Shown here: piece by piece, positions 1 through 11,203 of the stretch | Layout of the letters: the number at the start of each line of letters is the position of its first letter | How positions within the stretch are numbered: position 1 is the first letter of the stretch | DNA from: Lentinus brumalis | Lineage: Eukaryota > Basidiomycota > Agaricomycetes > Polyporales > Polyporaceae | Direction: 5' to 3' | DNA: 64,000 nucleotides | NCBI GenBank assembly: GCA_001792895.1 | Contig: MARA01000001.1 | Coordinates: forward strand, 310,001-374,000 | Notes under the pieces: model-generated | Told to the model about the DNA's origin: nothing | Database searches by the model: none | What the model saw: the letters and a program-made list of their open reading frames with translations, nothing else | Translations under genes and position numbers: made by a program

Positions 1-2799
1 TACCGAGAACACCGGCGTGTCGCCACCCAAGGTACGTTCTTCCGTCGCTGTACATGTTCATCTCGTCATGCTTACACGTGTCATAGGATCGTTATCCAGC
101 GTTACTCATCATGGCACGCGAATGGCGCCATCTTAAGATGATGAAGCGCGCTGCTCGGGGCAACGAGCCTGCCGGTATGCGTTCTACGCCCGAAGGCTCG
201 TGTGTCGTCGAATGTCCTGCCTGTCCCATGCCGGGCAAGAATATACCGGCGGACTATGAAGAGGCCCCGAAGAGCAAGAGGTATGCCTGATTTCCCTTTC
301 TCACTGTCGTCGACCACAAGCTTATATAATTCCAGCTGGCTCTATCGCTTATTCCTGGCCATCGATGCGAACTTTCGTCTCAAGCGCAAGAAGGTGTCCT
401 CGGACGAAGCCGATCCAAGCCTGAACCGCGGCTGCGCCTACGTCGTCGAGGAGGTAGCTTACAAGGCGCATCTGGCGAAGTTCGACACCCTCAAGGTTGA
501 AGCCAGCGACCACTGCAACAACCACGATGCCGTCAAACTCGCGACGGTCAAGGGCGCGGCATGTCTTGCTTCGACAGGTGTCGTGAGTGTCGACTGCGCA
601 CGCCACGAGATGAAGCGCCCATGCGCGACGGGCGATCTTCAAAAAGGGGAAAGGTAAGACTGTCTTGCGCTGTGTGCTCCGTTTGCTAAAGCTCCGCTCT
701 GCACAGATACGTCAACACCGACTACGTCCTTCATTCCACTCTCAAGCACAACACCCCACAGTTAGTCCTCGCTTCTTACGACATAGCTTGTCACTTCGAC
801 AGGAACATCGATTTCAGATTCGAACGGTATGACCTCGATCTCTCCGATCACCAGCTGCGGTGGGCCATTCCCAAGTTCCACATCAGTGCTCACCGCGAAA
901 AATGCCTCGCCGACTACAACCTCCGCTACATCCCTGGCTGCGCTTGCTCGGATTGCGAAGGCATTGAGCGCAACTGGTCTCAATCCAACTCCGCCGCCGC
1001 CTCCACGAAGGAGATGGGCCCAGGTTCTCGCCGCGATTACATGGACGACATCTGGGGGTTCCACAACTGGACCAAGGTCACGAACCTTCGTATGTACCCA
1101 GACTCCTCGCTCTCTGATCCGACCTCTGCTCACATCACATCTATGTAGCTTCGTCCCTCCTCGGCAAGATTAAGAAGGCCGTGCCCGAGCGCGATACCCA
1201 CGTTGAAGCCTTTGCTCAATACGACAAGGCTCTTCCCAGTGAGTCAAAGGCGCAGTGGAAGGCCGCTGTCGAGGCATGGGAGAGCGACCACTCCCAGCCC
1301 AACCCCTTCTTCATCAAGCGGCCTGGTACGCATATCCGCACGCTATCGTTGGTTTGCGTCCTGACATTTGTGCAGCCATCACCCAGGCCGCAATCAAGCG
1401 CCAGCTTACCGAGGAGGATGCCGAGGCCCTTAAGGCTGGCACGGCGAGTGTCTTGCATGAGACGTGCTCCGCAAGCGGCATGATCATCGCTGGCCTCGAG
1501 CTCGAGGACCAACAGTACGTGCATGACCCTGTCCTGCTGAGCGCGCTGTCTGACAGTAGTCTTCCAGACGACGCCTGAAGGCTGACACGGCGGCTTTGTC
1601 GCTGCACGCCACAGACATTGCGCGCGCACGAATGCAGGAGCGGCATAACGTTCTACGCCGTCGATTTGATGTGTGGGCCAGCATCCAGCAGCTCTACATG
1701 CCCGCTATACCCGCCATGCGCGCAAGACTCCTCGCCGCGACTGAGGATGCTTCCATCTCACCGAATATCCCCCTTCTGTTACCTTCCGCGGCGCTCACTT
1801 CCGCGCATCCCGCGCTCATGGTCCTCGAATGGCGTCTGCGTTACGCGCAGGCCTTCGACGCGCTCGGTGATCTTCGTGGACATCTGGAGGTCCGCGCGCA
1901 TCTATACAAGTTCAAGGATCGTCACGCTCGGGGTCAGCGCGCGAACACGCGTTCGCAGACGGTCATCAAGTCCGTCGACAGAAAGATCGATGGCGACGCC
2001 CAGCGTTACCGCGCGGCGTACTCCGCCCTCCGCGTCCTCGCCAGTCCTCTCGCCCAGACAGACTGGCAGGACAGCCTGAAGCCCTTGCTCGCCACCGACA
2101 TTCGCCATGTTACCGAGGGCGAGGACGGTCAGTCCGAGGGTCGCAGGCAGATGTCTTGGATCTGGAGCGCGAGTGCCTCTCCCAAGGTGGCCGACGCCGC
2201 CGGCAACTTGCAAGATAGTCTCCAAGAGTGTAAGTTGCGCAGTCTTTTGCATCATGGCCCCGACTTACCCTTGATATGTCATAGCACTGCGTGTGGAATG
2301 GTGCAAAGCACGCGCTCGAGCTGCGCGGTGGACCGAGGAGGTTGAACTAGTGCAGGAAGAGATGCGGCGTACCATGACGTATCACAGGTGGGCTGCGCGT
2401 CGGTGGTCGAACCTTGTCAACGCGAAGTACGCCGACCGACCTGACTACCAGGAGGGCGCGAACGCGTACGCGCACCGTCAGGCGGCCATTCGCACCGCCA
2501 TGCACGATTTCTGTCAGAAGTCATGGAAGGATGTCACCCGCTGGGTATCACTAGGCAGCGACGACCATGCGGGTTCCTCCATGGGCGACACCGAGGCAGT
2601 CGCGGCAGCAGTCACCATTTCCTTACCGAGCCTCGAGCCTGTCTCGCCATCCCGAGCTCCACGCCCAGCCTCGAGCCTATCTCACCGTCCCCGAGCTCCA
2701 CGCCCAGCCTCGAGCCTATCTCACCGTCCCCGAGCTCCTCCATGCCCCGCCTCGAGCCGTGGACGTCGATGCCCCACCTTTCCTCGCCGTATCTTATGA
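1..2799 (+). CDS. KDZ-family (Kyakuja-Dileera-Zisupton) DNA transposase, 5' end outside window
   Basis: A spliced plus-strand gene enters from the left edge and ends at a stop near 2799. In order it encodes FLAIDANFRLKRK (about 355-393), a GDLQKGER block before a GT-AG intron (654-706), SYDIACHFDRN (about 775-805), CEGIERNWS (about 953-980) and a long helical C-terminal half. These are hallmark blocks of KDZ transposases, common cut-and-paste transposons of basidiomycetes; the two Asp and one Glu in them fit a D-D-E catalytic triad (inference). Clear introns lie at 281-335 and 654-706, with more between 1090 and 1610 and near 2230. The C-terminus runs into a low-complexity Pro/Ser tail made of 39-bp repeats. 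The start and left terminal repeat are not in the window, and I see no right terminal inverted repeat, so present mobility is unknown. The frame is conserved over most of its length, so it is not heavily decayed. Confidence 0.85.
2653..2752. repeat. 39-bp tandem repeat, 2.3 copies
   Basis: Two identical 39-bp units (2653-2691 and 2692-2730) and a diverging third copy from 2731 lie inside the 3' end of the KDZ gene. They encode a Pro/Ser-rich repeat; the period is a multiple of three, so copy-number change would keep the frame. Confidence 0.85.
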
Positions 2800-3423
2800 C
2801 ATCGCGTGTCAGCTGGCACGCACCCGCGGGGAAACTGCTCTGCCTGGGGTGTGCGTGATGCCAACTGTCAATCGTTCGGCGCCGTCCCTGCACTCTTCCC
2901 TCCCCAGCCTCGAGACTCTTGCGTCATCCGATGAGTAGAGATATCTGGAAGCGCGTTCTTGTTGGTGTGGACTTCTTGCGTGTCTCCGTATGCCTCCGTC
3001 GCGGTATCCCATCTCGTACTTGTCCTGAGCGCCCGTGACTTTGCAGTTGTCTTGGCCCTTGCCCGAGCCAGTGTGGTCACACTGAGCGTGCGTTAGAGAC
3101 TCCTTTCACGTATGAACAAGAGCCGTCCATGTAACTGAGACTTCAATTCCTGTGTATATAGAATGATGACATTGACTGCCCGTCGACTTGGGTCTGATAG
3201 TACATGTGTGTCGGACTATGCAAGTGCGGTCGTGTCACGTGACCGCGCCCCCGCGTTGCATCGAGTACTTATTATGGTCGGGCACGCTGCCTGCTACTCC
3301 GACTGCACTTTTCCGCCCCGCGCGACTCTTTCTGCTACCACTACCACCCTGTACTGGACGCGACTCAGCCCCCCTTCCGTGCCCCGCTAGCCTCCCCAAG
3401 CTTATTATAGCAAGAACAGCCCC

Positions 3424-3490
3424 CACCGCACGCCGCACGCCGCACGCCGCACGCTGCACCCCGCGCGCACCGCGCACCGCGCACCGCGTA
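3424..3490. repeat. Simple repeat of CGCACGC type
   Basis: An imperfect run of CGCACGC/CGCACCG heptamers. It produces spurious Arg/Ala/Pro-rich frames on both strands. Confidence 0.8.
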
Positions 3491-4051
3491 ACGGGCAACA
3501 TCCCGACGCGCGGCACCTGCATGTCGGCCGCCGCCAATATTTGAACACCTCGATAGGCGCATTCGCATGGGTGCGGCATCGAAATTGAGTATTGAGTGGT
3601 TGCAGGTGAGCACAGACTCCAGGTGCGTCCTATACATTTTGCACCACCTGGCACTTCTCCAAATCTCCGCCTCTGGTTTCCCGCCCCCCCCCTGGCTTGC
3701 CGTGTGCGCGCTGACAGCGTACGCCTCGCTGAGGTCTCGCTGAGGCACCCCTACTCTCTCTCTCCGACGCGCGAGCCATCTTGCCGTTCGCGCCCCTACT
3801 GGCAGGTGCACACGTCTGGAGAGCGCGCATCGCGCCTGCTCTAGTGCTGCGCAGGAGCGGTCGTCAATTGCCATAGCCCTATTCCTGCTGGGTACAGTCC
3901 TGTCCCTCCATACTCCTGGAGCCGGTTCTTTGCTATGTGCTCCTCACGTCCGACTGTCTGTTCGGGATCTGCGCGCGAGCCTCTCGCTATGTGCCGGCAA
4001 CTACAGACCTTTGCCGCTGTCCTGGTCAGGCCACCACACGACCATCGCAGC

Positions 4052-4165
4052 TGTCGTCCTTGTTGCGCGATGCCTAGCCCGTCCTGTGCGACGCGCGTCC
4101 CCGCTTCTTGTCGTCCTTGTTGCGCGATGCCTAGCCCGTCCTGTGCGACGCGCGTCCCCGCTTCT
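4052..4165. repeat. 57-bp perfect tandem duplication
   Basis: Positions 4052-4108 are repeated exactly at 4109-4165. The lack of divergence suggests a recent duplication by slippage or unequal exchange. No gene is associated. Confidence 0.9.
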
Positions 4166-4861
4166 ACTGCATGAACTTCTGGTGGTACAGTTGCGCACGC
4201 GAGCATCATGGGCCGCTTGCTCTCCTGGTTGGCTAGTGCTCGTAGGTTATGCAGTCGCCCAGTATGCCAAGTCCCGGTTCTCAATCAACCTCTGGTGTCG
4301 GCCTAGGGATCGCATTCGAGTTGCTTGCCTGCGCGGTGTGGGCCTGCCCTGGCGTGCGCGCAAAATGGGCCGCCGGTGCCAATTTGTCTCCCTTTGGTCG
4401 TATTTGTGCTCCGAACCACTGCACGGCCCTTGCGAAGGTGACATTATGCGTGCCAAGGTCAGTGCTATCCAACGATGGGGTCGCGCCAGCTAGGTGAGGT
4501 GTGCAGGACAGGACATCTGGGGTCGCATATGTCGGGGAAGCCGCGCGGTATGCCCATAACGAGCGTGTGAGTGTAGGGAATGTGCGCCCTGCGAGCGTGC
4601 GACTCTCCGAGATGCATCCTCGACCAGGCGCTGAGGTGCGGAGCCCGAAAAGAGCTCGTTTTGGGGAGGTAAGGCTCATGGGCCCGAAAGGGATGCGAGC
4701 CGCGCGTGCCTCATGTCGCCAGGACACATATCTCAGGCTGGGCGCGGTGTGCTGCGGTGCGCTGCGGGGCTACTAGGCTGCGCGGGCATTCTGATGAGAG
4801 TCCGGGGATGTATTCAGCGGAATCTAGTCAGAGCTGGGGATGGATCGCTCTTGGACTCTGG

Positions 4862-5552
4862 TTAGAGACGGTGATACATCCGTCTGCCAGGATCTGGTGA
4901 TATAAAAGACTGGAGACTTACGATCAAAGAATCCATTTCGTTCACAATAGAGTGCCAGAACGTGAGAGCGTCTGTGGGGACAGGAAGCATAGATGCGGTA
5001 GACAGCATTGCAGCAGCATAGGACCGGACCCAGTGCGCGGTGCGCTCGAAGACCATGGGGGCCGTAGGAGTACCGTGCACGTCAAATGACCATAACGGAG
5101 CAATAGGGATATGCCTATCGACACCTATGAAGTCGTCTAGTTCCGCGACTACAAGCGGCCTCGCTGGCATGGGCAGCGGAGACCATACGAGCATCTTGAG
5201 CTTGTATCGATCGGGGTCCACAAAGCATCCGTCGGCCTGGCCCTGCGCGATGTTTGCTGATAGATCCAGAGAAAGAGAAAGACCGAAAGCTCACCTGAAT
5301 CGTCTCGACATAGACGTGCAATGTTACCCTGACATCCAGCTCCTTTTCCTCCCCTTCCGGGTCCCATGGTGCGGCGAGCAGGTCGCGTATGAAAAGCTCA
5401 GTTGCGGTGCAGGGTATACGCTCTTGGGTAACAGGACTGCGCGCGCGAGGATATGGGGTGGGAGGGCGGCGTATGTAGGGAGCTGCACCCTGCCGGATGC
5501 GGGGTACAGAGACTCGGAGGAGACGTCCGGAGTTGCGCGCAGACTTGGGCAT
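4862..5552 (-). CDS. Orphan two-exon protein, about 212 aa
   Basis: Not recognised. Exon 1 (5552-5295, ATG followed by PKSARNSG) ends at a GTGAGC donor after VYVETIQ. The acceptor GCGCAG precedes exon 2 (5242-4862), which reads on in phase 0 as GQADGCFVDPDRYKLKMLVW. Both exons look protein-like: mixed composition, a Pro-rich segment followed by hydrophobic stretches such as RPLVVAELDDFIGVD. An upstream in-frame ATG at 5585 is an alternative start. The C-terminus is uncertain because a possible GTAAGT donor lies shortly before the stop. No signal peptide or membrane segment is apparent. It sits between transposon debris and the host gene block, so it could be a lineage-specific gene or a gene fragment. 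Confidence 0.42.
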
Positions 5553-5689
5553 GGTGTAGTAAGGCGAGACTGGTTTGTAGTGCATCGTACAAACGAGGAG
5601 AAGCCATCTTATATGCTCAGAGTGTCGCCGAAAGAACGAGAAAGACAGTAGCTCTAGGTAGCGGATGGTGGTACTAGTCAATGTCGTTC

Positions 5690-7038
5690 ACCTAGCCTCG
5701 AGCGCCCGCGGTCTCCTTAGACGCTCCCCAAGCTTCCCTTTCACAAAGATCGAATTGTTAACGAACTCCCTGCATCTGTTTCCTCATACCACTTGCGCAG
5801 AACGCCATGAACATCACTCCTGGATGTGCAGAAATTTAATTCGAGCCGTACACTCCAACACTTACAGAGATACGATAGAGCTGGTAAGCTTACATCATCG
5901 GACAGCCCGATTGGGCGACCCGAACTCGCACCTCCGGGATTCTCAGACTACTTACGCCGCATACTTCAGGCGGGTCGACAAGTCCATGCGATGTACTTAC
6001 CGGCGGAGAAGCGCACTATGTACAACGACACAGGGCAGGGCTGGGGCATGCAGTGGGGATGACTGGAGAGACGCTCCAGTAATGGGCGGCTGACGTGACT
6101 GGTGGCTAGCCTTCAGCTAGCTGCGCTAGGTCGACTACCCTGCGAGAGCTTTAGACTCTCACTGATCCAGCCTACGCCTATCGTGGATTGACTATACTGT
6201 CTAGGATCCCCGGGGTTCGAGGTGTACTAAGGTGAGTATCACGCATGAGATATGCGGGCTACTCTGGCAAGTATGGCCTATATCTCTGACCGGCGACTTA
6301 GTCTAGACAGATCTCGCGCTATATCGCGGATACGTCAACTACCATGAGGACTAGGTACGCTAACTCGGCTCTCCATCCCTAGTCAAGCCTGTACCACATT
6401 TGCGTTCACGCAGTGATTCAAGCTCCAAGTGTGGACTAGGCATGCAAGGTACGGGATGCTATGACAGTGTCCATTCATGGCATGCTTGTAAGTCGCAGGG
6501 GTGGCTCTATGCCTTTTGCGGACGCTCAAGCAGTCTCACTTTGGGTCTCGGAACTCGGATAGTGATATCATTAGACACTTCTGCTTGGAGAAGACTACTA
6601 CATGCACCACTGGCAGCGGCCCGGAAGTCAGATGGATAGCGACGCCACACTGCTTGCGCCTCGGACAGGAAGTATGCGATCCGTTTCAGAGTCCCTTGCC
6701 CGTTTCCTAGCTTTTCTGAGGGATGAGGTGGGACTTGGCCTATAAATAAGCCCATCAAGTTGAGCATGCACTGCCAAACTCGGGCTTCCTTGGCCAAGTC
6801 GAACCTCAAGGTCTGGCGCAGACAGCGCTTCGCAGGGTGTTCCACAGTCATCTGACTGCACCTAGCATCGAGGGTCGAGGGTCGAGCGTTGAGCGTCGAA
6901 CGTTGAACGTTGACGTTCCTTGAACTTTCGAAGTCGACCGTTACAACTTCCAGTTCCAGCTGCCTATGAATCCCAACGTCATAAAAGCACAGGCCCTCAC
7001 CGCAATGTGCCCGCCACCCTCCTCTCAGCCCCTTCCCA
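5690..7038. other. No recognisable gene; heptamer repeat near the right end
   Basis: Short overlapping open frames only, none with recognisable motifs. The region contains a degenerate 7-bp repeat array at 6869-6916 just upstream of the 7039 gene and probably includes that gene's promoter. Confidence 0.5.
6869..6916. repeat. Degenerate heptanucleotide array (CGAGGGT/TGAACGT type)
   Basis: About seven consecutive 7-bp units grade from CGAGGGT through CGAGCGT and CGAACGT to TGAACGT. It lies 120 bp upstream of the ATG at 7039, so it may be promoter-proximal. Confidence 0.75.
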
Positions 7039-7983
7039 ATGCCTAACCGGAATCGCAAAGCGAAGAAGAAGAAGGCTCCGAAGAAGCCGCTAGAGCTGTT
7101 GCCCGAGGCGGATGCGGGCTTCATCGTCCGTGTACCAAGTAGTCCCAGTCATCACCCACTGGTGTCTTCCTACGATATCATCTACCTTTACAATCCTCCG
7201 CCGCCCACGCTCCGACGTGACTGCGAAGTCCTGCGGGCGTTCCTTGACGCCTTCAACGCAGGCAGTAAGGTACGGAGTATCGGATTCGCTCTTGGCCACC
7301 CCTGATTGATGTCACAGGATGACGCAAGCTTAACGCCGGAAGCGTGGTCAAGCGACAGGCCGGACATCGGGCCTGGTGACGGAATCGACATAGAACTGCC
7401 AGCAGTAGCTTTCGTTGTGGTGTAAGTCCTGGCTGCAACATACAGCGCACGATATCTGAACGCTCGCATCCAGCGGCGAGTCCGCCACCGTCCATTCGTC
7501 GCTCTCCAACACTTACGCCGGGCACCCGGAACACCTAACCGGGTTCGTGTGCAATGCGGCTGGCTATCCAGGAGGTGCCACCGTCTCTGGCCACGCCGAC
7601 ACCAAGCCGGAGTCCCTTAGGCTGCGCGGCGTATACGTGCATGTATTCCCTGTCTTGTGAGTTGGACCTTGGTCAATCTCTCTGATATATTCAGGAGCTC
7701 ATCTTGATGGTAGCGCTCCCGGTCCCGAACCCACCGACCAGTACGACCGATACTGGGTCTTTCATCCGGCAATCGATTCATTAAGCGATGAACGGATGGT
7801 TCGTGTTGAATTAGCTCGCTCGGTCCCTATAATTCCGTATGTGACTCTGAGTTGAATCGCCATCGAATCGCTGTACTTAGATCTTGTGTTGCGTTCCCTC
7901 GTGTACTTACAACGGAAGCCTTGCTCGTGACTTGTGATGATGTATCAAGGATATCGCCTGTCGTGGTCGTTGGGGTACCGTAA
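7039..7983 (+). CDS. Orphan five-exon protein, 209 aa
   Basis: Not recognised. Exons 7039-7269, 7318-7421, 7474-7656, 7714-7836 and 7881-7983 join into one uninterrupted frame ending in TAA; all four introns are GT-AG and 44-57 bp. The fourth acceptor had to be the TAG at 7711-7713, because the nearer CAG/GAG sites put a stop in frame. The protein opens with a Lys/Arg-rich stretch (NRKAKKKKAPKKP, residues 3-15), which resembles a nuclear localisation signal, and ends in a hydrophobic SPVVVVGVP. No membrane helix, signal peptide or catalytic motif is visible. Clean splicing over five exons argues for a real gene. It is tail-to-tail with the HET gene on the opposite strand, about 150 bp away. 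Confidence 0.65.
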
Positions 7984-8130
7984 AGTATCCTATTCCTGCG
8001 TAATTTCGTCCCTGCGCGGTCTGCGCACCCGCGAGCTCTGATGTCATGAGCTTGTGCAGCACAAGAGGCGCAGGGTCAGGCCAGTGAGGCTCATCGACGT
8101 CCGGTACTGGGTTCCCGAAGTCGGACTAGA

Positions 8131-10266
8131 TTACGAGACCGCAGCCCAGAGCCGCACCGGGGCTCGCGACAGCATCCGGAGCAAGCTCCCTAGCCGCACC
8201 TCAAGCTTCTTCCTCTGCGGCCTTGTCTGACGTGTATGATCGCCAGGATCGTCGTTACTTTCATTCGACTTCGCCCCCTTCTTGAAGAACTGCGGCAGAT
8301 CCGCGTCTCCAAGCCTGCTGGGACTGGGCGGTGTCCATGCGTCTTCGCACGTCAATGTGCTCGTGCTCTCGTCCGTGTCCGCACACGAGCCTTCGCCGCG
8401 GAGAGAGACGTCGATCGAGAGAGTGAACCGCGCGGGGTAGCGGTCGTCTCCTGGGTAGTCGCACGTCAGTGCGAGGATGAGCTTCTGGGTACGTTGTCCC
8501 GATCCCCGCGCGGGATGGAGCACCGTCGAAAGCTTGTGAGGCGTGTTCACAGGATCAGAGAAGCGATCGAGGGTCGATGGAGACAATGAACATGATGAGG
8601 AGACGGGTTCGTGATAGGATCGCACGAACGCCTCCAGGTGGTGCCAACCGTGACGGACCTCAGCATTGCGACACTCCGGCAGCCCTCGCGCCGCGCACGA
8701 TGCGTCCAGGTGCTCTACAACAGCCGTCCGGCTGTTCGCGGTCGTGAGACGCACAGCGAACCAGCATGGATAGTTAGGCTCCGACTCCAGCAGGCTAGAA
8801 CACTCGCAACGCCTCAACTCGACTGCCGCTAACGGTGTCCCGTCGAAAGCAGACAAAGAGATTGCTGTCGGAGAACCAGAGCTGGTAGATAGAAACAACC
8901 GATGGCCGAGGGAGGAAAGACACCGCTCAGAACGTTCCGATAATCCCACTACGTACGGAATGTTTCGCCGCGGCGACAGCTGCCTCGGTGACGGGACGAA
9001 TGATGGGTGTAAGATGTTGATCTCTTTGACACAGATTGTCAGCTCAGGGGAGATAGGAGAAGCGAGTCGGTCATTGAGCTGGATGGGAAGTTGCACCATG
9101 CAGGGCAAGTCGTCGGAATGGAAGACGAGCTTGCTGCTGCGGTCGAGCACGTCAATTGAGAAGACGTCGGACATCGATGTCTTCTTCACGACAAGGCCAA
9201 GCAGCGAGTCGTCACGCTGGCAGGCAAGCACGGCGGCGAAGACGTCTTCTGCAAGGCGAAGAAGGGGCAGCGTGACCCGCAAGCCATGAGAGGTAGCAGT
9301 GTACGTCGGAGGAGGGATTCGGAGCCCGAGCACCTCAGACAGCCGATGCTTCGACACTGAGACAATGTCAGCAGATGCAGAGAAGGGAGCTGGGGAGGAG
9401 GCGAAGAGTGCAGGGTGTGTGTCCTCGGCGAAGCCGCTGTGAGGGCTTCGTGGAGCAGTATGCAGGTCTAGCGTACGGTCCCAGACGAAGATGCTCTCAT
9501 CAGGGACCCGCTTCAAGATCTCCTCTTGCAGGCGGAGGAAAGCCATCGAGCCCTCCCCATAGACCACGGATATATGGACCCCGAAGATGCCCATCAAGGA
9601 GTACGCTTCGTCTTCCCTCTTCGTGGTGGCTCGTCTGGACGCCCAGGACATCCTGCCTGCGACGCTCAGAGCGTTTACAGGCCGGGCCCCGGTAATCACC
9701 TCCACGTCAACCCCTGTGATATCTGCAACGAGGCGGGCCATCCCGTGCTTCGCTCCGATGAACCGCCACGACCGGGAGAAGAAGAGCACGACCTGTGGTG
9801 CGATGAGCTCCTGCAGCGTCCACCCGCGTGCATGCCACTCGCTCCGGCGGAATCCGGAACCAGGGGCGTACGGATCCTCGTGTGCGTCGACGTCCTGGAG
9901 AAACACGTAGCAGACCGTGGAGGCGCTGTACCACGTATACATGGCGTTGATCGCGCCCTCGAGCTCTGCGCTGCTGGCCTTGTCGATGCAGCAGGTGTCG
10001 ACCCATAGCCAATCGATCCCGTCCGCGCGGGCGAGGGCGCACGCCCCGCGGACTTTGTAGCTCGCCTTCGAAAGCACGGCGTCCTCAAGGAGCATCTCTC
10101 CCCGTTCTCGAGAGGAGCGAACTTCTTCTTGGAATTGGACCATGTCGTGGTAGGATGTCTCGCGCCGCGGGTCTTTACACCACACGTGCGACAGGGTGGC
10201 ATACCGGACTTGGTGCGGATTCTCGACCCAGATGAAATCGCCGGTCCTCGTGTTGAGCAATCGCAT
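8131..10266 (-). CDS. HET-domain (heterokaryon incompatibility-like) protein, 711 aa
   Basis: A single uninterrupted exon. The N-terminal region carries the HET-domain signature blocks: YATLSHVW near residue 22, then DGIDWLWVDTCCIDK, INAMYTWYSASTVCYVFLQD and ARGWTLQELIAP before about residue 170. HET domains mediate regulated cell death and non-self recognition in filamentous fungi, and in some ascomycetes act as TIR-like NAD-cleaving effectors; for basidiomycete members the function is mostly inferred. The remaining roughly 540 residues show no NACHT, WD40 or ankyrin repeats and I do not recognise a second domain. The start at 10266 is the conserved MRLL opening of the family. No introns, unlike nearly every neighbour, which is common for HET genes. 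Confidence 0.9.
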   Translation of the reverse strand: MRLLNTRTGDFIWVENPHQVRYATLSHVWCKDPRRETSYHDMVQFQEEVRSSRERGEMLLEDAVLSKASYKVRGACALARADGIDWLWVDTCCIDKASSAELEGAINAMYTWYSASTVCYVFLQDVDAHEDPYAPGSGFRRSEWHARGWTLQELIAPQVVLFFSRSWRFIGAKHGMARLVADITGVDVEVITGARPVNALSVAGRMSWASRRATTKREDEAYSLMGIFGVHISVVYGEGSMAFLRLQEEILKRVPDESIFVWDRTLDLHTAPRSPHSGFAEDTHPALFASSPAPFSASADIVSVSKHRLSEVLGLRIPPPTYTATSHGLRVTLPLLRLAEDVFAAVLACQRDDSLLGLVVKKTSMSDVFSIDVLDRSSKLVFHSDDLPCMVQLPIQLNDRLASPISPELTICVKEINILHPSFVPSPRQLSPRRNIPYVVGLSERSERCLSSLGHRLFLSTSSGSPTAISLSAFDGTPLAAVELRRCECSSLLESEPNYPCWFAVRLTTANSRTAVVEHLDASCAARGLPECRNAEVRHGWHHLEAFVRSYHEPVSSSCSLSPSTLDRFSDPVNTPHKLSTVLHPARGSGQRTQKLILALTCDYPGDDRYPARFTLSIDVSLRGEGSCADTDESTSTLTCEDAWTPPSPSRLGDADLPQFFKKGAKSNESNDDPGDHTRQTRPQRKKLEVRLGSLLRMLSRAPVRLWAAVS

Positions 10267-10329
10267 CGCTGGGACACCGACACATGCAGGTTAGAGAACG
10301 ATAAAATACGGAGGACCACTAACATACTC

Positions 10330-11200
10330 ACCGGTTCGAGTCAATGAGCGAGGTGTTCAGGTTGAGGGAGGACCCGTCCAGTCCGAGCTGTTTAATGGGT
10401 GCTCGTTGACGCGCCCAAGGACAGCGTTGGCGCAGTCATCGTGCACAACGTCAGAAAGTCATTTGGAAGCCGTAGAGTAATAGTTGATGCTGTGCGGACT
10501 CGCAGGTCTGCAGCGATGGTCATTGTGGTTGCGCACAGGTGAAGGCGATGATGGAAGACCTTCCTGCGGCTGTGAACGACACGAAGTCGATGCCATTCAC
10601 CTCGATGCGGCTTTCAAGAGCCTCCGAGAGGCTCCACGGCTAGAAGGACCTGTACGTGGACTGACAAAGAGCCGTCCCTTCTTGACTTATGACCGCTTCG
10701 CTGTTCCCAAGTATAGCAGACATGAGGCCGAGTACACGCTGCGGCTGGCTGTACAAGCTTCGAAGGCACATATACCGACTCGAATTCAATGAGAGCTCTG
10801 CAGCGAGACGTCGACATGATCCGTACATCTCCCAGGCGGGCGGTGTAGGCGAGACCACAAGCTTGTGTGTGGTGGACCATGACCATAGACTGTTCTCCGG
10901 CGCTGATCAGGAGGCTTCGATGGCGATAAGGAAGACATGTGCACATAGGAAGTCCGAGTCGAGGGGTATCGGTTGTCTCCCGTAGACAGACGTCGACGGG
11001 TGCAGAGAGGACGGGGTATGAGGTGAAGTGATGTTGAGCTCAAGCTGAGCTCGAAAGATCGGTCAGTCCCAAATCAGTACGTGCCTTTGGTTCGCTTCTG
11101 CTGCTGAGTTGAACCAAACGCTCGTGGGCTCTCCTCCTGCCTGGCCTCCATCTTCACCCGTACCCTCATCATCCCCGCCGCTTAATTCTGTCACCGTGCC
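10330..11200. other. Intergenic region between divergent HET and NAA20 genes
   Basis: No convincing gene. Short open frames overlap on both strands without recognisable motifs or paired splice sites. It should contain the promoters of both flanking genes. Confidence 0.5.
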
Positions 11201-11203
11201 AAA

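Larger units (their letters stand above)
2800..4860. other. No recognisable gene; simple and tandem repeats
   Basis: About 2 kb without a convincing coding region on either strand. Open frames are short, overlap each other and have biased composition. It holds a CGCACGC-type simple repeat (about 3424-3490) and a 57-bp tandem duplication (4052-4165). It may be the non-coding flank of the KDZ element or degraded transposon sequence. Confidence 0.5.

Noticed and set aside
202..657. Continuous plus-strand frame of 151 codons read as one protein
   Set aside because: It runs through a GT-AG intron (281-335); only its second part matches KDZ transposase, so it is part of the spliced gene, not a separate ORF.
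3235..3874. Minus-strand Arg/Ala-rich frames of 139-169 codons
   Set aside because: They consist largely of translated CGCACGC repeats and lack motifs or splice support.
9375..10008. Plus-strand frames of 106-160 codons inside the HET gene
   Set aside because: Antisense shadows of the strongly coding minus-strand HET gene in GC-rich DNA.
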